Positions 35,480 through 47,500 of a stretch of DNA of 64,000 nucleotides are shown piece after piece (positions within the stretch are counted from its first letter, which is position 1; every line of letters starts with the position of its first letter). The stretch covers positions 19,434 to 83,433 of the forward strand of contig JASANC010002870.1 of NCBI GenBank assembly GCA_030248135.1, read 5' to 3'. The translations under genes and the position numbers were made by a program. The stretch comes from Theristus sp. LFF4_11 (taxonomy: Eukaryota; Nematoda; Chromadorea; Monhysterida; Xyalidae). The notes beneath the pieces are model-generated. The model saw only the letters and a program-made list of their open reading frames with translations, was not told the DNA's origin and searched no databases.

Positions 35480-38400
35480 TGTGTGGCTTAATGGCTATCG
35501 AATACTGGTTCTGTGACAATCACTCACGTTTGCTTATTTTCAACTTTTCAGTTGGTTCTGCAAAAAAACATCAACTCCTTTTCATTCGTTCCTCAAAAAA
35601 GAGACAGCAATCTTTGTCGAAAGAACCACACATGTATTATACTCTTTCCGGCCGAAAACTAAGATGCGTGTGTTCCATATACTTACAGGACAGAGTGCTT
35701 TTTCAATCTTCGCCGGTGCGGTTTTTTTGCCGAAAGTTTAAAGACTCCGACTTACATATGTACACGTCTGCAGTCCATGAAAACAGGCTAACTAAACAAC
35801 TCTAAAGTCATCTATTTTGTGGCGGTCGAGTACATCCACGCACATACATACACTTTCAGTGCGCATCACTCTTTCTCCATTTTTGAAAATGGCCCCAAGG
35901 CTTCAGCTTATATGCGCGAACGCGCGTGCACCAAAGAAGCACCAAAGAAAATCTCTGCCTCTGGCGCCATCGTTCTCACGGCCACCACGACCGTGTGTTT
36001 GCTGAATCGGTCAGGTGAAAACTCAGGGGACAACCATTACGGCTGTAATGGACGCCAGGAAAATGCAGATAAGTTAGGTAATGCGTGAAACTAGTTGCGG
36101 ATTTTGAAGATGTTGATTGAAAAAATTAACAAGTCTGTGAAATCTAATGGTCAGAATGTGAATCTTTTTTTCACAGACAAAGGTGACACACCGCCGCCTG
36201 CAATTCACATGCGTTTCCTTGTTTCCTTTTTTTCCCGCGCCGCCGGCATGTGTGTTCGACAAAAATCGCATTTTATCCAAATAATAAGTCGGAACGAATT
36301 TTTTTGAATGCATTTACAGAAAGCCTTGCAATCCAGATAGCGGATGAATATGTGTGGTATACTAAGTGAGTATGGTATCAGTACTGAATGGCCATCCTGC
36401 ACTCGAATTTTAAATTCAATTAACTGCGCGCGCGCATTTTGAACGTTTCACTGCACCGTTTACATACAAAAAAAATCGTCGGCGCCGTGGAAAATATGCC
36501 AAAGTAAAAACTAGTTTTGCATTCCAGTGAGTCCGTCAGAAGTGAAGACACGTTAACATTGGAAGATTCTGAGATGAGGCACAAATGCAGAATCGAAAAA
36601 ATTGTGGTTGGATTTACGGGGAACGAATTCTGAACTTTGAATGGTTACAATACAACTGCGCAACATTTGGTGCCAGTCAATTAGCATTCCAGTTTGGAGT
36701 GTGCATATTGCACATTCATTCGGGGTTCATATAGTTTGGCGAATTGTTTACTGTCTTTTTGACCGAAGTTTTCCATGCTTTTTATTGGGGCTCTGAAGCA
36801 ATTTCTGCATTTACAGTTGTATGTAAACTGAAAAAAAACGCAACAAGAAAAGACAAAAATTGACATTGATTTCAGGTTTATATTGACCTCAGCAAATGGC
36901 AGTGTGTGTGACAACCAAGAGGATTCATTTTAATATGTTTTGACAAAAAATGATCGGCAAAACGGCAAATATTCAACTCAACCAAACTTCGAAAGCCTCT
37001 CTTCTCTGTTGTTTTGCACCGCGGGGGACCAGTTTTAGTGTTTTAAAAAAAACTGGCGAACTACTCTAGCGTTCCACATCCTAAACATGGAGAAAATTTT
37101 CAGGGGATTCCACAGGCTAATCTTCCTGGTTCAGGAGAAAACGAGAAAAACGACCGAAAAGAAAACGCGTCCGAAAGACAGAACACATTTCAAAGGAAAA
37201 CAGGTCCGAAAGATGAGAAAAAAGTCAAAACGCGTTCAAAATAAGAAAGGCGCGGTTTGAAAAGCGACGTCCAAAAAGAAAACGCTATCTGAAAGGATGA
37301 TACCATGTTTGAAAGGAAAATGATGCAGAGTACTGAAGCCTCGTTAGCATCACCTGCAGAATTCCTGCATCCGTTGGTTCAGCGAAATTTCTGGTTTTGG
37401 TGAACGTAGTGTTTTTTCGGGCTCGGTTTTTATTATTTCTTCATTGCACTTGATTGCCCGTTCGTCACAAACCAACCAGGGCGCGTTCAAATTGAAGATT
37501 GAACTTGAAGTGAGATGTGCACCACAGTCTAAACCCGGTTTCTTTTTCTGACGCGAAAGAAAAAAACCACAAGTGCAGGCAACCGAAAAATTGAAAATCC
37601 CCGCTGGTTTCATTGTTGAATATAAATTTGGATGGCACATTTTTGAACGCACATACAGTGCGGCGCCGCGAGAAAACCAATCAGGAGCGCAACTAAAAAC
37701 GTTTTGCTAGCGAGAGAAACAAAATAATGGGAAAAGCGGGGTAAACAAATTATTTCAGCGACCTCAAACTTTTTCTCCACCACCACAACAACAACAACAA
37801 CCACAGCAGATACATTTCAGGTTTAGGTCGTTTCATACTGACCTGACAGAATAATATCATTGTTCCGTTTGCGAAGTAATCATGCGCAGTAAGCTGAAAA
37901 ATGGCACCACCAACCGTGGCGCACAAACAAAACGAAAAGCCTATGTAATTATTTGGGTTGTGAGCTTCGCACAGCATGGCACTTTGGGGGAAATTGTGGC
38001 AACAAAATCGCGATGAATGTGAAGACGCGTGAGTCTGTTTTCAATTTGTTTTCAAAAATTGAATTTTTTGAAAGGTTTTGCGCGAATAAGTGCGCGATAC
38101 ACACCACAGTACAGTGCACATGTGGTTTCGAATGTGGAAACTTCAAAAATGGTGAAGTTTCAAACCACGCGACGCCAACTGGAGGAAGCTGTCCTTCACA
38201 CAGTTACATCGTGCAATAAGTAGTTTCAACGTGTCCACAATCGCAATAACCGTTATGCGCGCCGAAACAAAAGGACAATTTTCCATGGCCCTTTGCGCTG
38301 AAAATCACCGGATTGAACCAAACCACGAGTTAAAAATAAATACATGGCGAAAAAGTTTCAAAAACTCCACACAACCAGAAGAAAAACCGGAGGAACAAAC

Positions 38401-40610
38401 AACAAACATGCGGTTATGTGGCTGAGCAACAACAAACACAAAAGACCACACAACAATAATGACAGAAAAAAGTGCGCGAGGCGCGCGCGCCGATTTCAGC
38501 GAAAACGAGCATTTGGCGACGGAGGAAAAGTTAAAAAGGAAGCTGGGGATGCGCGAGTGAAGCGAGAGCGACGCAAGCAACGCCGTTTTATTTACGTCAT
38601 CACACGCACACGCTCATCATGGCGGCTCTATGACGAGTACCACATATTTTCATATCATTGTGTATCCCGTGCACAGTGGAATCGTCCGGAGCTGAACCGG
38701 AAAATGTATGCCGACAGATATAGCACCTTACGGTAATCGAATTATGTGCACATTTTTGTGTGTGTTGACATGCTGCACGCGCCACAACAACAGGCGGCGT
38801 CGCTTATGCATTATGTACAGATTTGCGCTAAAACGCTATGAAACACGTAACGCACGCGGGAAACTGAAACGAACTGTTTTGGTGTTTGAAGCTGAAACAG
38901 TGTTTGAAGACCGAAATAGCGAGTTTTTTTATGGATTGATTAGCAGAAAAAACATGTATTTCAATCGACCTGATACTATGATTGATTATTGATCTTGAAT
39001 GATCTTGATTTGATTGATAGGTACCTTGATTTTGGTGATCTTAAACGCGCGAAACGTCTCGACCTGTTGCCATGCTGTTGCTTGTATTTAAAAGACCGAC
39101 ATATAGCGCCTTTAAACAACTTTAGTATAGCGTTTTATGTGATCATCAATGAATGGCATGCAAATAAGTGCATATTTTTTGCAGTATCAAAAAGAAATGT
39201 TTTCTCCGCTATATATTCGATATGTTTCCATAAGCTTTCCAAAGCGCGTTTAAGCTGATTAAAAAGTTTATTTCCCGAGCCACCCACACGCACATGGCAT
39301 TGAAGACACAGCTTTATTGTCTATACCGCTTGTGTTTATATTTAGAGCGTTTTATTGTGTTTTGCGGGAAAAACATGTTGAAAACTTTCGAGTCACTATT
39401 GTTTATGCCTTGTGGCGTTGTGGGCTTGCGGACTGACACCCATAGTGCTGCTAGATGGGAATAGGGTGTTGCGCGATTTCGCCCCGGTAACCGAAATAAG
39501 GAACTTTCGATTCGAAAAATACGATTTTTTTAGTTCGAGGTACTGTATGTTCGTTTAAACCTGTCATTTTTTCGCGGATCACAGAGCTCGCAAAAACCTG
39601 AGAACGGATTGGAGTTGGCAAGAAAACAGCTTTAGCCTCGTGGTTTTGATTTCAAACAAACCCGAAACATACGTTTTTCTTACTGTATTTCACAGTTTCG
39701 CATGCTCTGTATTCTGCGAAAAAAGTGACAGATTTGAAGAAACAAATTATGTTTTTTCACCTGAGCATGACAGAAGACCATAAGCAAGGCGCAACCAGGG
39801 ACATAAAATGGACATAAAAATAATGCACAATATTTTTGGAACGCTGATTGGCTGTATCATGCCTTTTCTCACCAGATCTGTTGATTTAAAGATTCAAAAA
39901 GGCGGCTGCAATCATCAGAGAATGTTGTGTGTTCGGCAAAAAATCAAACGAACCAAAACGAATACATGAGCTTTTTCATATCAAAAAAACTATAAACTTT
40001 TGAGCATATGCATTAGAACGTTACATGTCAATATGGCATCGGAAACCGATTGATAATCAACGTGTCATTAAAATTTTCAATGCCAGGCCTCGCAAATAAC
40101 GCTGCCTGGATGATTGACAGGACACATTATATGCGACCAGCGCAAGGGCCTCTGAAACCTTTCCGGAAAATGCACAAAATGTTCTATGCAATTTATCTCA
40201 AAATGCATAATTTGTTCTGGTTACAGCGATCAATCAACGGCTTTTCGCAGAAACTCGGCCGAATCTCAAGTTTTTTTATCTGAAAAAGTGAAATAGAGAT
40301 TTCCCTTTTTTGATTGTTGCAACTGGACACAAAGTGTATGCCATAATGAAATATTTTTGTGAGCGCTTCTTTTTTAATTGTGGAAATTTCGGAGCTAAAT
40401 ATAGTGTTTGTGGGCGTTTATTTTGTACTTTGTAATGTCCCATTTCACCTCATCTCCACCTGCGTGACCGTAGTCTGTGCTTGTAATACCTGAGCTACTT
40501 TCTTAACATCGGGTAGACTACTTTTATTGTATTGGTTATCGCCGCATATAAAGGCGTTGTTTTCGCTGTTTTCGGGGCCACTCCAATGTTGTTTTGCTGT
40601 TTCGTGTTGG
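35480..40610. other. 5-kb region without recognised gene
   Basis: Upstream of the dopamine receptor on its strand, so it may include receptor 5' UTR exons and promoter, but no site can be pinned down. Only MITE family G at 39541-39762 stands out. Confidence 0.5.
39541..39762. mobile_element. MITE family G, intergenic copy
   Basis: Left tttaaacctgtcattttttc with cacagagctcgc; right gcatgctctgtattctgcga with gtgacagattt. These are about 50-bp imperfect terminal inverted repeats around a non-coding centre. Confidence 0.65.
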
Positions 40611-40612
40611 TT

Positions 40613-40870
40613 TTATCTTCTCTTCTGAATTAACTGAATAACCGTCTGGAAAAGAGTTGGCCAACGTCCAAATGAACGAGAAAAAGAGAGAATTGTTGGA
40701 ATAAAAGTTGAGCAACAAACGCAACACACTACACGAGATTGTAACCGAACCCTAAATAATTTAACAAATTGCTGAATCTCCTTCAACTCAGTCTCGAGGT
40801 TCGAGGCCGGGGATTCGGAACGGAGTTCAAACGTCGATCCATTAAACACCAAAGCAGCACACTTCAACTT
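40613..40870 (-). CDS. Possible terminal two exons of an unidentified minus-strand gene
   Basis: Candidate exon about 40870-40751 has coding-like composition (ELRSESPASNLETELKEIQQ) and a GTTCGG donor in phase 0. The next, 40645-40613, follows a good CTTTTCCAG acceptor, is phase 0, and ends TVIQLIQKRR-stop. The joined C-terminus would be an amphipathic helix. No upstream exon, start or family was recognised, and the 5' boundary is unclear. Confidence 0.25.
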   Translation of the reverse strand, partial: KLKCAALVFNGSTFELRSESPASNLETELKEIQQFVKLFRVRLQSRVVCCVCCSTFIPTILSFSRSFGRWPTLFQTVIQLIQKRR

Positions 40871-41263
40871 TTTGTATATTTCATTTTTGGATTTTTTACA
40901 AATTATTATAACAGTTCATGTGCACATTTCCTAACTTTACGGAACTGTAAAAAATGCCCTTCATGTCATCGATAAAATCTTTTGCTGATGATTTTGAATT
41001 CAACTGACCGAAGCAATGGTTGACGAAAAACATCCCAGAGACAGACGCACAGAAAAAAATGTACAGAACAAGAGCACAGGAAAGCGGTTTAGTGTGAAGG
41101 CAAAAAAAATGTGCACATTGTTTTTCAAAGAAAAATGGCAAACTGAAAACATGAACAACACTTGATAAACACTGTTTGCAACTGCAACGGTGAATTTGTG
41201 CAAAAAGTTCCCGCACATGTCTTCAAAGTTTGAAATTAGCCTGCCCTCGAAGCCGATAAAACC

Positions 41264-44069
41264 ATGCATGCCGTCAAGATTGCGCTGGTGTTACTGATGA
41301 TGCAAGACGTTCTGAAAATTACTGCACTGGCAGTGCGTCTACCAATCGATAGTAAAAAGGTTGCAAATAGCCAAATATGTACACATTGTACCATACAAAA
41401 AAATGGAAAGGCAATAGTTCATTTTGCAGTCAGTGAACACGTTCGAAGGTGATATGGTGTTGGCGCCGCCACAAGAAGACTCCGTTAACATGAAGGTTTG
41501 GCTGCAGAAAAACAACAGGCCAGAAATGGCACTGGCGCAAGCAGCAATCAGGTGTGAAATGCAACGATTTGCATTTTCAGTTAGCTTCCTTTTATCTTTT
41601 TTACGAATGCACTATGAAATTGGTTTTTATGATTTGCGAGTTATTGTGAGATTTTGCCTTTGTTAATGTCTCTCAAATAAAAAACTGTTTTCAGAGGATC
41701 CAAGTACCGCTGGCCGAATCGCACCATGCCCTACACTTTGCCGGCGGAATTCCGAAACGACTCTGAATTGTGCGTTGATTCTTATTTTTGGTTTACTTTA
41801 TGAATCGTTTTTTTTTGGTTTCACTCCACAGGAAAACAACTTTTTTATGCCCTCGTATGTTCCGTTTTTATTTATCTTTATGTCGATCGCTTCATAAAAC
41901 CCATTCCATCGCAGCATGACCGTCTGGAACGCCGCAGTAACGCACATCGAAGAGAACACCTGCGTTCGGGTGCTGCCGAAACGGGCCACTGATGCGAACT
42001 GGCTGAACGTCCTCAACCGACCGGGCTGCTACTCGTTGGTCGGGTATCAGCCGTACCCGAACTGTGCGGTGGCTGGCTGCAAAAGTGGGTGCAGAAACTC
42101 TTCGACAAAATCGATTGTTACAATGAAGTTTGCGTTTGTTTGCGTCAGAAACGCATGTGAATCTGTTGTTTTTGTGGGTCTCTCCGGATGTCCAGACAGC
42201 TTAGGCTTCGTCTTCGGTTCAGGCTTAGGGTTACATTCAGGCTTAGGCTAAGGCGAAAGCTTACGCTTAGGCTAAATCCCATTCTCAAGTGTGAAAAACG
42301 CGCGCGAGGGGATATCTGCTCATATAATGCGTATTGCGCTGTCCGGTCCGTATCCGCATGATAACGTTCAGCATGGGTCTCCGTTTCTCATGCTGTCTTA
42401 ACAGTTTTAGCGAAGCATCCCGCATGTCTTACGAAATAAAAATGAATGAATGAATGAATGAGCAAACGTTCGTGATGCTATTTGAAAAAAAACGCTGCAT
42501 GCGATATCGACAGAGGGCAACGGCCAGCCGGTGGCGTTGGCGGCCGAAGGCGAAAACGGTCGCGTCGACGGTTGCTGGACGCGCGACACGATCGTGCACG
42601 AACTGATGCACGCCATCGGCTTCTTCCACGAGCAGAGTCGTACCGACCGTGACGAGTACGTCCGTGTGAACCTGGAGAACATGAACGTCGCCGATCAGGG
42701 TACAGCATATTTTTTAAACCTGTCGCTTTTTGTTAACCAGTCTTTCTTAAAAAAGACTGGTTAACAAAACAGAAACACACTGACAACGTTTGACCGTACC
42801 GTATGTAAAACTGAAAGCCAAACATTTTTTCAAACACTTTCGCGCCGTCTCTTGCGGTTGGCAACCAAACAGAAAATGTCTGACTACAAGCCGTAAGAGA
42901 TGAAGCGTTTGGCCAAAAATTTGAAAGCGTTTCCGATGTGTTGCGTTTGATGCCGACATATTGTTGCGATACGTTCAATAATAGAAAGATAATACGTATC
43001 ACAAAACGGCAACATAAAAACACCACCGCTTTTTTTTTTTTTTCTCCAGACCAATTCCAAAAGTACTCGGAGACGCAAATCGATCTCCAGAACACACCGT
43101 ATGACTACCAGTCGATCATGCACTACCCGGCAGACGCGTTCAGCTCCAACGGGCGGCCCACTTTGACTCCCCTTTTGGCCGGGCATCTCATTCAAGCCGA
43201 CGGTCTCTCGGACACGGACATCGACGAGATCAACATGCTCTATGAATGCACCGACGTGTATCCGTTGCGGAAAACAACGTACGCGACGACAACTGGGGCG
43301 ATGCGAACGACTAGGACGACAACGACAACACCGCTGAGCACTGGTGGGGCCCGTGGGAAATGCTGTGTTTAAACGAGAACATTTAAGCGGCATTCATGAA
43401 GTAGTATTTAATGACCGCGTAGCTATGTTTTAACACAGCTACGCGTCAATAAATACTGCTTCATGAATGCTCCATTATGCTGCACACTTATTGGCTGCTG
43501 TGCGCCAATAGCTCAAAAGCAGAGCCAATCATCGTGCCCAAACACCCTGCAGTTTTTTCCAGATCTTTGTTTTTGATCAGATACATTGTTTTGGTTTTTG
43601 TCTTGTGTGTGTACCCACCTACTGCTTCGCTGATGTTTCAGCGAGACATAACGTCTGTCTGCACTGACTATCACTTTTTGTTGGGCCCCGGGCCTTGTCG
43701 TACAGACGAGCCCGGGAGCCCGCAGTATGCGCTTTACCAGGCGTAACCGCAAGAAACGGTGCTTGCACCAGTGTTGTAATCGCGGGCACATGCCAGTGTG
43801 TTTGTATGCGTGGTTTGTGTGTGTGTGCAATCAAGTGCTAGAAAGAAATATGTGTCCAAAGTGTCAACAAATAATCACAACTGTACACAACCCAGTTGTT
43901 CCATGTTCCAGAGTCGAGCTGCTCCTGCTGCGACACGGACGAGTGGCGCTGGTGCGAGGACGTACCGGACGCTTGCGTCAGCCGTTGCACGGAGTGGGAC
44001 AGCTGCGAGTGCGTGTATGAGTACGGCGATGGCGACAACGCATATAGTGATGTTGATGTTGATGTTTAG
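41264..44069 (+). CDS. Astacin-family zinc metallopeptidase A
   Basis: Seven exons: 41264-41359, 41430-41551, 41695-41769, 41915-42084, 42514-42699, 43050-43343, 43912-44069; 366 residues, every junction in phase. Signal peptide [13 protein letters not shown]; prodomain TFEGDMVL carries the F-x-G-D aspartate switch that caps the zinc. Catalytic motif [15 protein letters not shown], Met-turn SIMHY, four disulfide cysteines (TCV, GCY, DGC, YEC). After the domain come a Thr-rich linker, a Cys-rich module ([11 protein letters not shown]...WDSCECV) and an acidic tail DVDVDV. Secreted endopeptidase of the tolloid/meprin clan; the substrate cannot be read. The exon 1/2 junction has an alternative (donor GTAAAA, acceptor 4 nt later) that also keeps frame. 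Confidence 0.9.
42195..42362. repeat. TTAGGC-like tract plus foldback-core fragment in astacin A intron
   Basis: 42195-42275 has several cttaggc/ttaggg words. 42295-42362 (cgcgcgaggggatatctgct, catataatgcgtattgcgct) matches the core arm of the 8.5-kb foldback at 14.85 kb. Confidence 0.55.
42733..42768. repeat. Near-perfect 36-bp palindrome
   Basis: TGTTAACCAGTCTTT and its inverse, aaagactggttaaca, with a few bases between. It sits 33 bp after the donor of astacin A exon 5, next to a MITE G end fragment (tttaaacctgtcgctttttg). Confidence 0.65.
43386..43476. mobile_element. Palindromic MITE in the last astacin A intron
   Basis: ggcattcatgaagtagtatt pairs with its near-inverse aatactgcttcatgaatgc, and cgcgtagct with agctacgcg, forming an almost continuous hairpin of about 85 bp. 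Confidence 0.7.
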
Positions 44070-44241
44070 ATCACCAATGAAAACAACTCAACAATTTCAA
44101 CATTCAAATAATCACCTGAACTGACTGACATTTGTGAATTTCAAACGTGTTCCGTTTTGAAATGGTGTTTTCGTTGTCGCGGTGTAAAAAAACTTTTTAT
44201 GCTTATTTTTATGTGTCCACGCCACTCTGAACAACGCCCTG

Positions 44242-44247
44242 AATAAA
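44242..44247 (+). terminator. Poly(A) signal, astacin A
   Basis: AATAAA (ccctgaataaacc) about 170 nt after the astacin A stop and about 290 nt before the astacin B start. Confidence 0.5.
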
Positions 44248-44536
44248 CCATCTTCATAGTCATGTTTTGTATGTGTAGATTTGATCTTCAGAAAAGATAA
44301 ACTGGTTTCTATTCACATTTCGTCCCCAGATGTTCTGCTTGTGATTCTTAAAGGCGTATTTGCAAAAACGGCATACGTATTCTTGTTTGTTTTACACTTT
44401 TTCCGTTTAAAACAGTACAAAACCAACAACACGAAAGAAACTGATGCGTGGAGCAGCGTGAAACTCATAGTAAACCAATCGAATCCATGAAAGAAAAGCT
44501 ACTGAAAAGGGGTTTTAATTAATCGTCGCAACGAGC

Positions 44537-47500
44537 ATGGCAAGATTTGCGTTCAGTCTAGTTGTTGGCATTGCGATCACCCTGGCGATCGTCGTGAACG
44601 GCGCTTCCACCAAACGCCATCGGCACCATCGACGACAGCGAAATGCTGCAGGGCCAATTTCCTCCATGGTAAGTGGACATCTAACAACCAGGCAAACGGG
44701 AAAAATGAGAACGTCCTTTGCGCAAAGCATTTTCTAAACGCCAGAAGCTTCGCGTTTTCTATCACGCATGAAAATAGTACCGTGGCAATTTCTGGCGAGT
44801 GTTTGAGGGCGATGATCGCTCCCAAAAATGTAACTATGACCTATTTTTTTAAACCTGACCCACTGAAATGACGTCATGTGCCGTCAAACATGCGCTTTCC
44901 GTTCACAGCAAACCAGACTTTCCGTTTAGCCAATTTCTTCCCGTAAACAAAATGGTGAATGTCGAGTCAGTCACACCAAACTGATATTTTAGTGTCTGTA
45001 CTTCGACAAACGGGCATTTTTAAAGCAAATGACGTCATTTTAGTCCGGACACGTTTGAATAAATCCACAATAAATGTCTATGGGCACCCTACTCGACAGC
45101 GTTCTGTACGCTGTTCTGGGTTAGTCCTGGCTAAAAACATATCGACTAAAATCGCCATCAACAACAACATACAGCATGGCCGAATAAATACGGCAGTCCT
45201 TGTATTCTCCATCAAGGCGGGATCAGTCGCAGACTAGGAGTTGTCTTTTTCTAGCAGGCCAAGATAGTTCCCAATTGTGTGTACAAGGGCGAAAGAATGA
45301 ACAGAATAGCACGAAAGAATCACAATCAGCTTTCACGTCAAATTTCACACACAATTGGGTTTCTGAACGTCTTCTTTCTTTCCTTCAAATTTCGCGCGCT
45401 CCTTGCACCCTGAAGAAAGCTGCCATGTGTTTAAGCGGCCATTCCGTATAAATGCGACTTGTTTGTTTTCAGTTGGCCATGTCCGCGGACAACGGCTACG
45501 GCGACATGATACTGACCGCAGGACAGGAGGAGTCGTTGGACATGAGCAGCTACAATCTCGAACGCATGGACAAAGGCCTGCCCATGGCGCCCGGAATGGG
45601 CAGGGCAGCTATAGTCGGAGACCAGTATCGCTGGCCGAACGCCACCATGCCTTACGTGCTGCCGGACAGTTTCAAGGCAGACAACGCTTTGTGCGTTTTG
45701 CGGGTTGCGGGTTTGGTTCGTGGGTGATGGCAATAATTGGGCACAACATGGCAAACAAACGCAAACTGGGAGGGCACCGCTAATGAGCCTGTGACACTGA
45801 AACGTGAAACTCGCTGCCCGTCGGTGCCCTACGTTGAATAGAGGCTTGCCTACGTTGAGCAGACTCTTGATAACTGACCAAATGCGTGTTTCCAAACAGA
45901 AAACGACAACACTGTTGTTTTAGTTTGTGATGCAGAGAACTGCTAGAAATGCATACGCTTCTTGTCACTGTACACACTGGACATGCAAAAATCGGCACAC
46001 AATGAAACATACGAAGGGGCACCTTATCGATTGGTGCTGACTACCGAACGATAAGGCTCGTGTTTCACACCAAGTCAACTATTATAAAAACGATCTGGCA
46101 AGTTGCTGATTCTGGCGATTCACAGCTCCTCCGGGGGCAGCGAAGCCAGGCCGCCGGCTAAACCCGGGGGTTGTGGCCGAGTCCGGCTTTGGGGTTGCCG
46201 GAGCAGTGTAACCTGTGCGTCCCCCGTGTTTCGCTGGGTGTGTGGTTGGCACGGATGAAGCAGGCCCATAACTATTACCCATGGTAATAGGGGCTTGTGG
46301 CTGGGTCGCCACCGCCCTCTTTTTATTTTTTGAACAAAAAACTTGGACTTACATGTAAATTTGTTTTTAAGGCAAATGTTATGAGCGATGTGAGTTTGCA
46401 TGCTCTGTATTCTACATAAGTGACAGGTTTAAAACAAACATACTATGTATACAAGCACCGATTGTTGTTAATTGCCGCCGCTGCAAAAAAATGGTGTATT
46501 TCGCACCAATTTAGCGTGTCAACTACAGGTTGCGGATGCACGTGAGCGCATTTTGTGTCTTTTTGACTGACCACTTTTCAAAACGGATTCGGATGTTTTG
46601 CCCAGACTATAAGATCTGTCTGTGGTAAAACAGCTTCGGCAGTTCTGCCTGGTGTCCTTCGCACTGACGAGCCAGGGGGCACCGCGGTATGCGTCTACCT
46701 GGCGAAACCGCAAACAGCGAACTTCTTGTATAGCAAAACGATCTGGCAAGCTGCTGATTCATGCGATTCACAGCTCCCATAGCTCTTTGGGGGTAAGCGA
46801 AGCCTGTAAGACCGCCGGCTCAACCCGGGGGGCGTGGGGGGGGTGGCCGAATCCGGCTTTGGGGTTGCCGGAGCAGGTGTAACCTGTGCGTCCCCCGTGT
46901 TTCGCTGGTGTGTGGTTGGCGCGGTCGAGGTATTGCCCATAACTATTACCCATGGATCTGGTAAAAGTGGCCGCCAGTAACTCGCTTTAACTGGCTTGCG
47001 GCTGCGTCGCCACCGCCCTTTTAATTGGATCTTTCTATTTGCCGGAACAGGAAAAACCGCGCGATCAAGCCAATTTTTGTCGGTAATCGATTAGAATTTC
47101 AAATGTCTTTATTTTTTGTCACTGTTTAAAAGAATCAGATTGCTGTATTGTTGTTAGAAAACGGTTGGAAACGTCGCACAAACGGTCAAATTGACAAAGA
47201 ATTTTTTCTTCCCCGTCCTCTTCTGTCCCATTCTTTGTTTATCGCTTGAGTCATGCACAACTTCAGGATTGGTTGTCAACTGAACACACTTTCCAAATTG
47301 TTTTGTGGCGTTATTTAGACACAAATTACGTTTTTTTGTTCAGCGTTTAGCAAGCGCTTTCGTTTGGATTAAGCAGAAAATTTGCACAGAGCTCAGTCAG
47401 ACTTTTGGGTGTATATAAGTGACAAATTTCAACAAAATTGGCAAAGCTATGTTGAAGAGTTATACGCAATCAAGATGGCCCACTACTTCTCGCCCACCCG

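Noticed and set aside
43477..43746. 89-codon frame with a hydrophobic segment in the last astacin A intron
   Set aside because: It overlaps a palindromic GC-rich repeat, and joining it to exon 6 would break the phase that the downstream Cys-rich exon satisfies.
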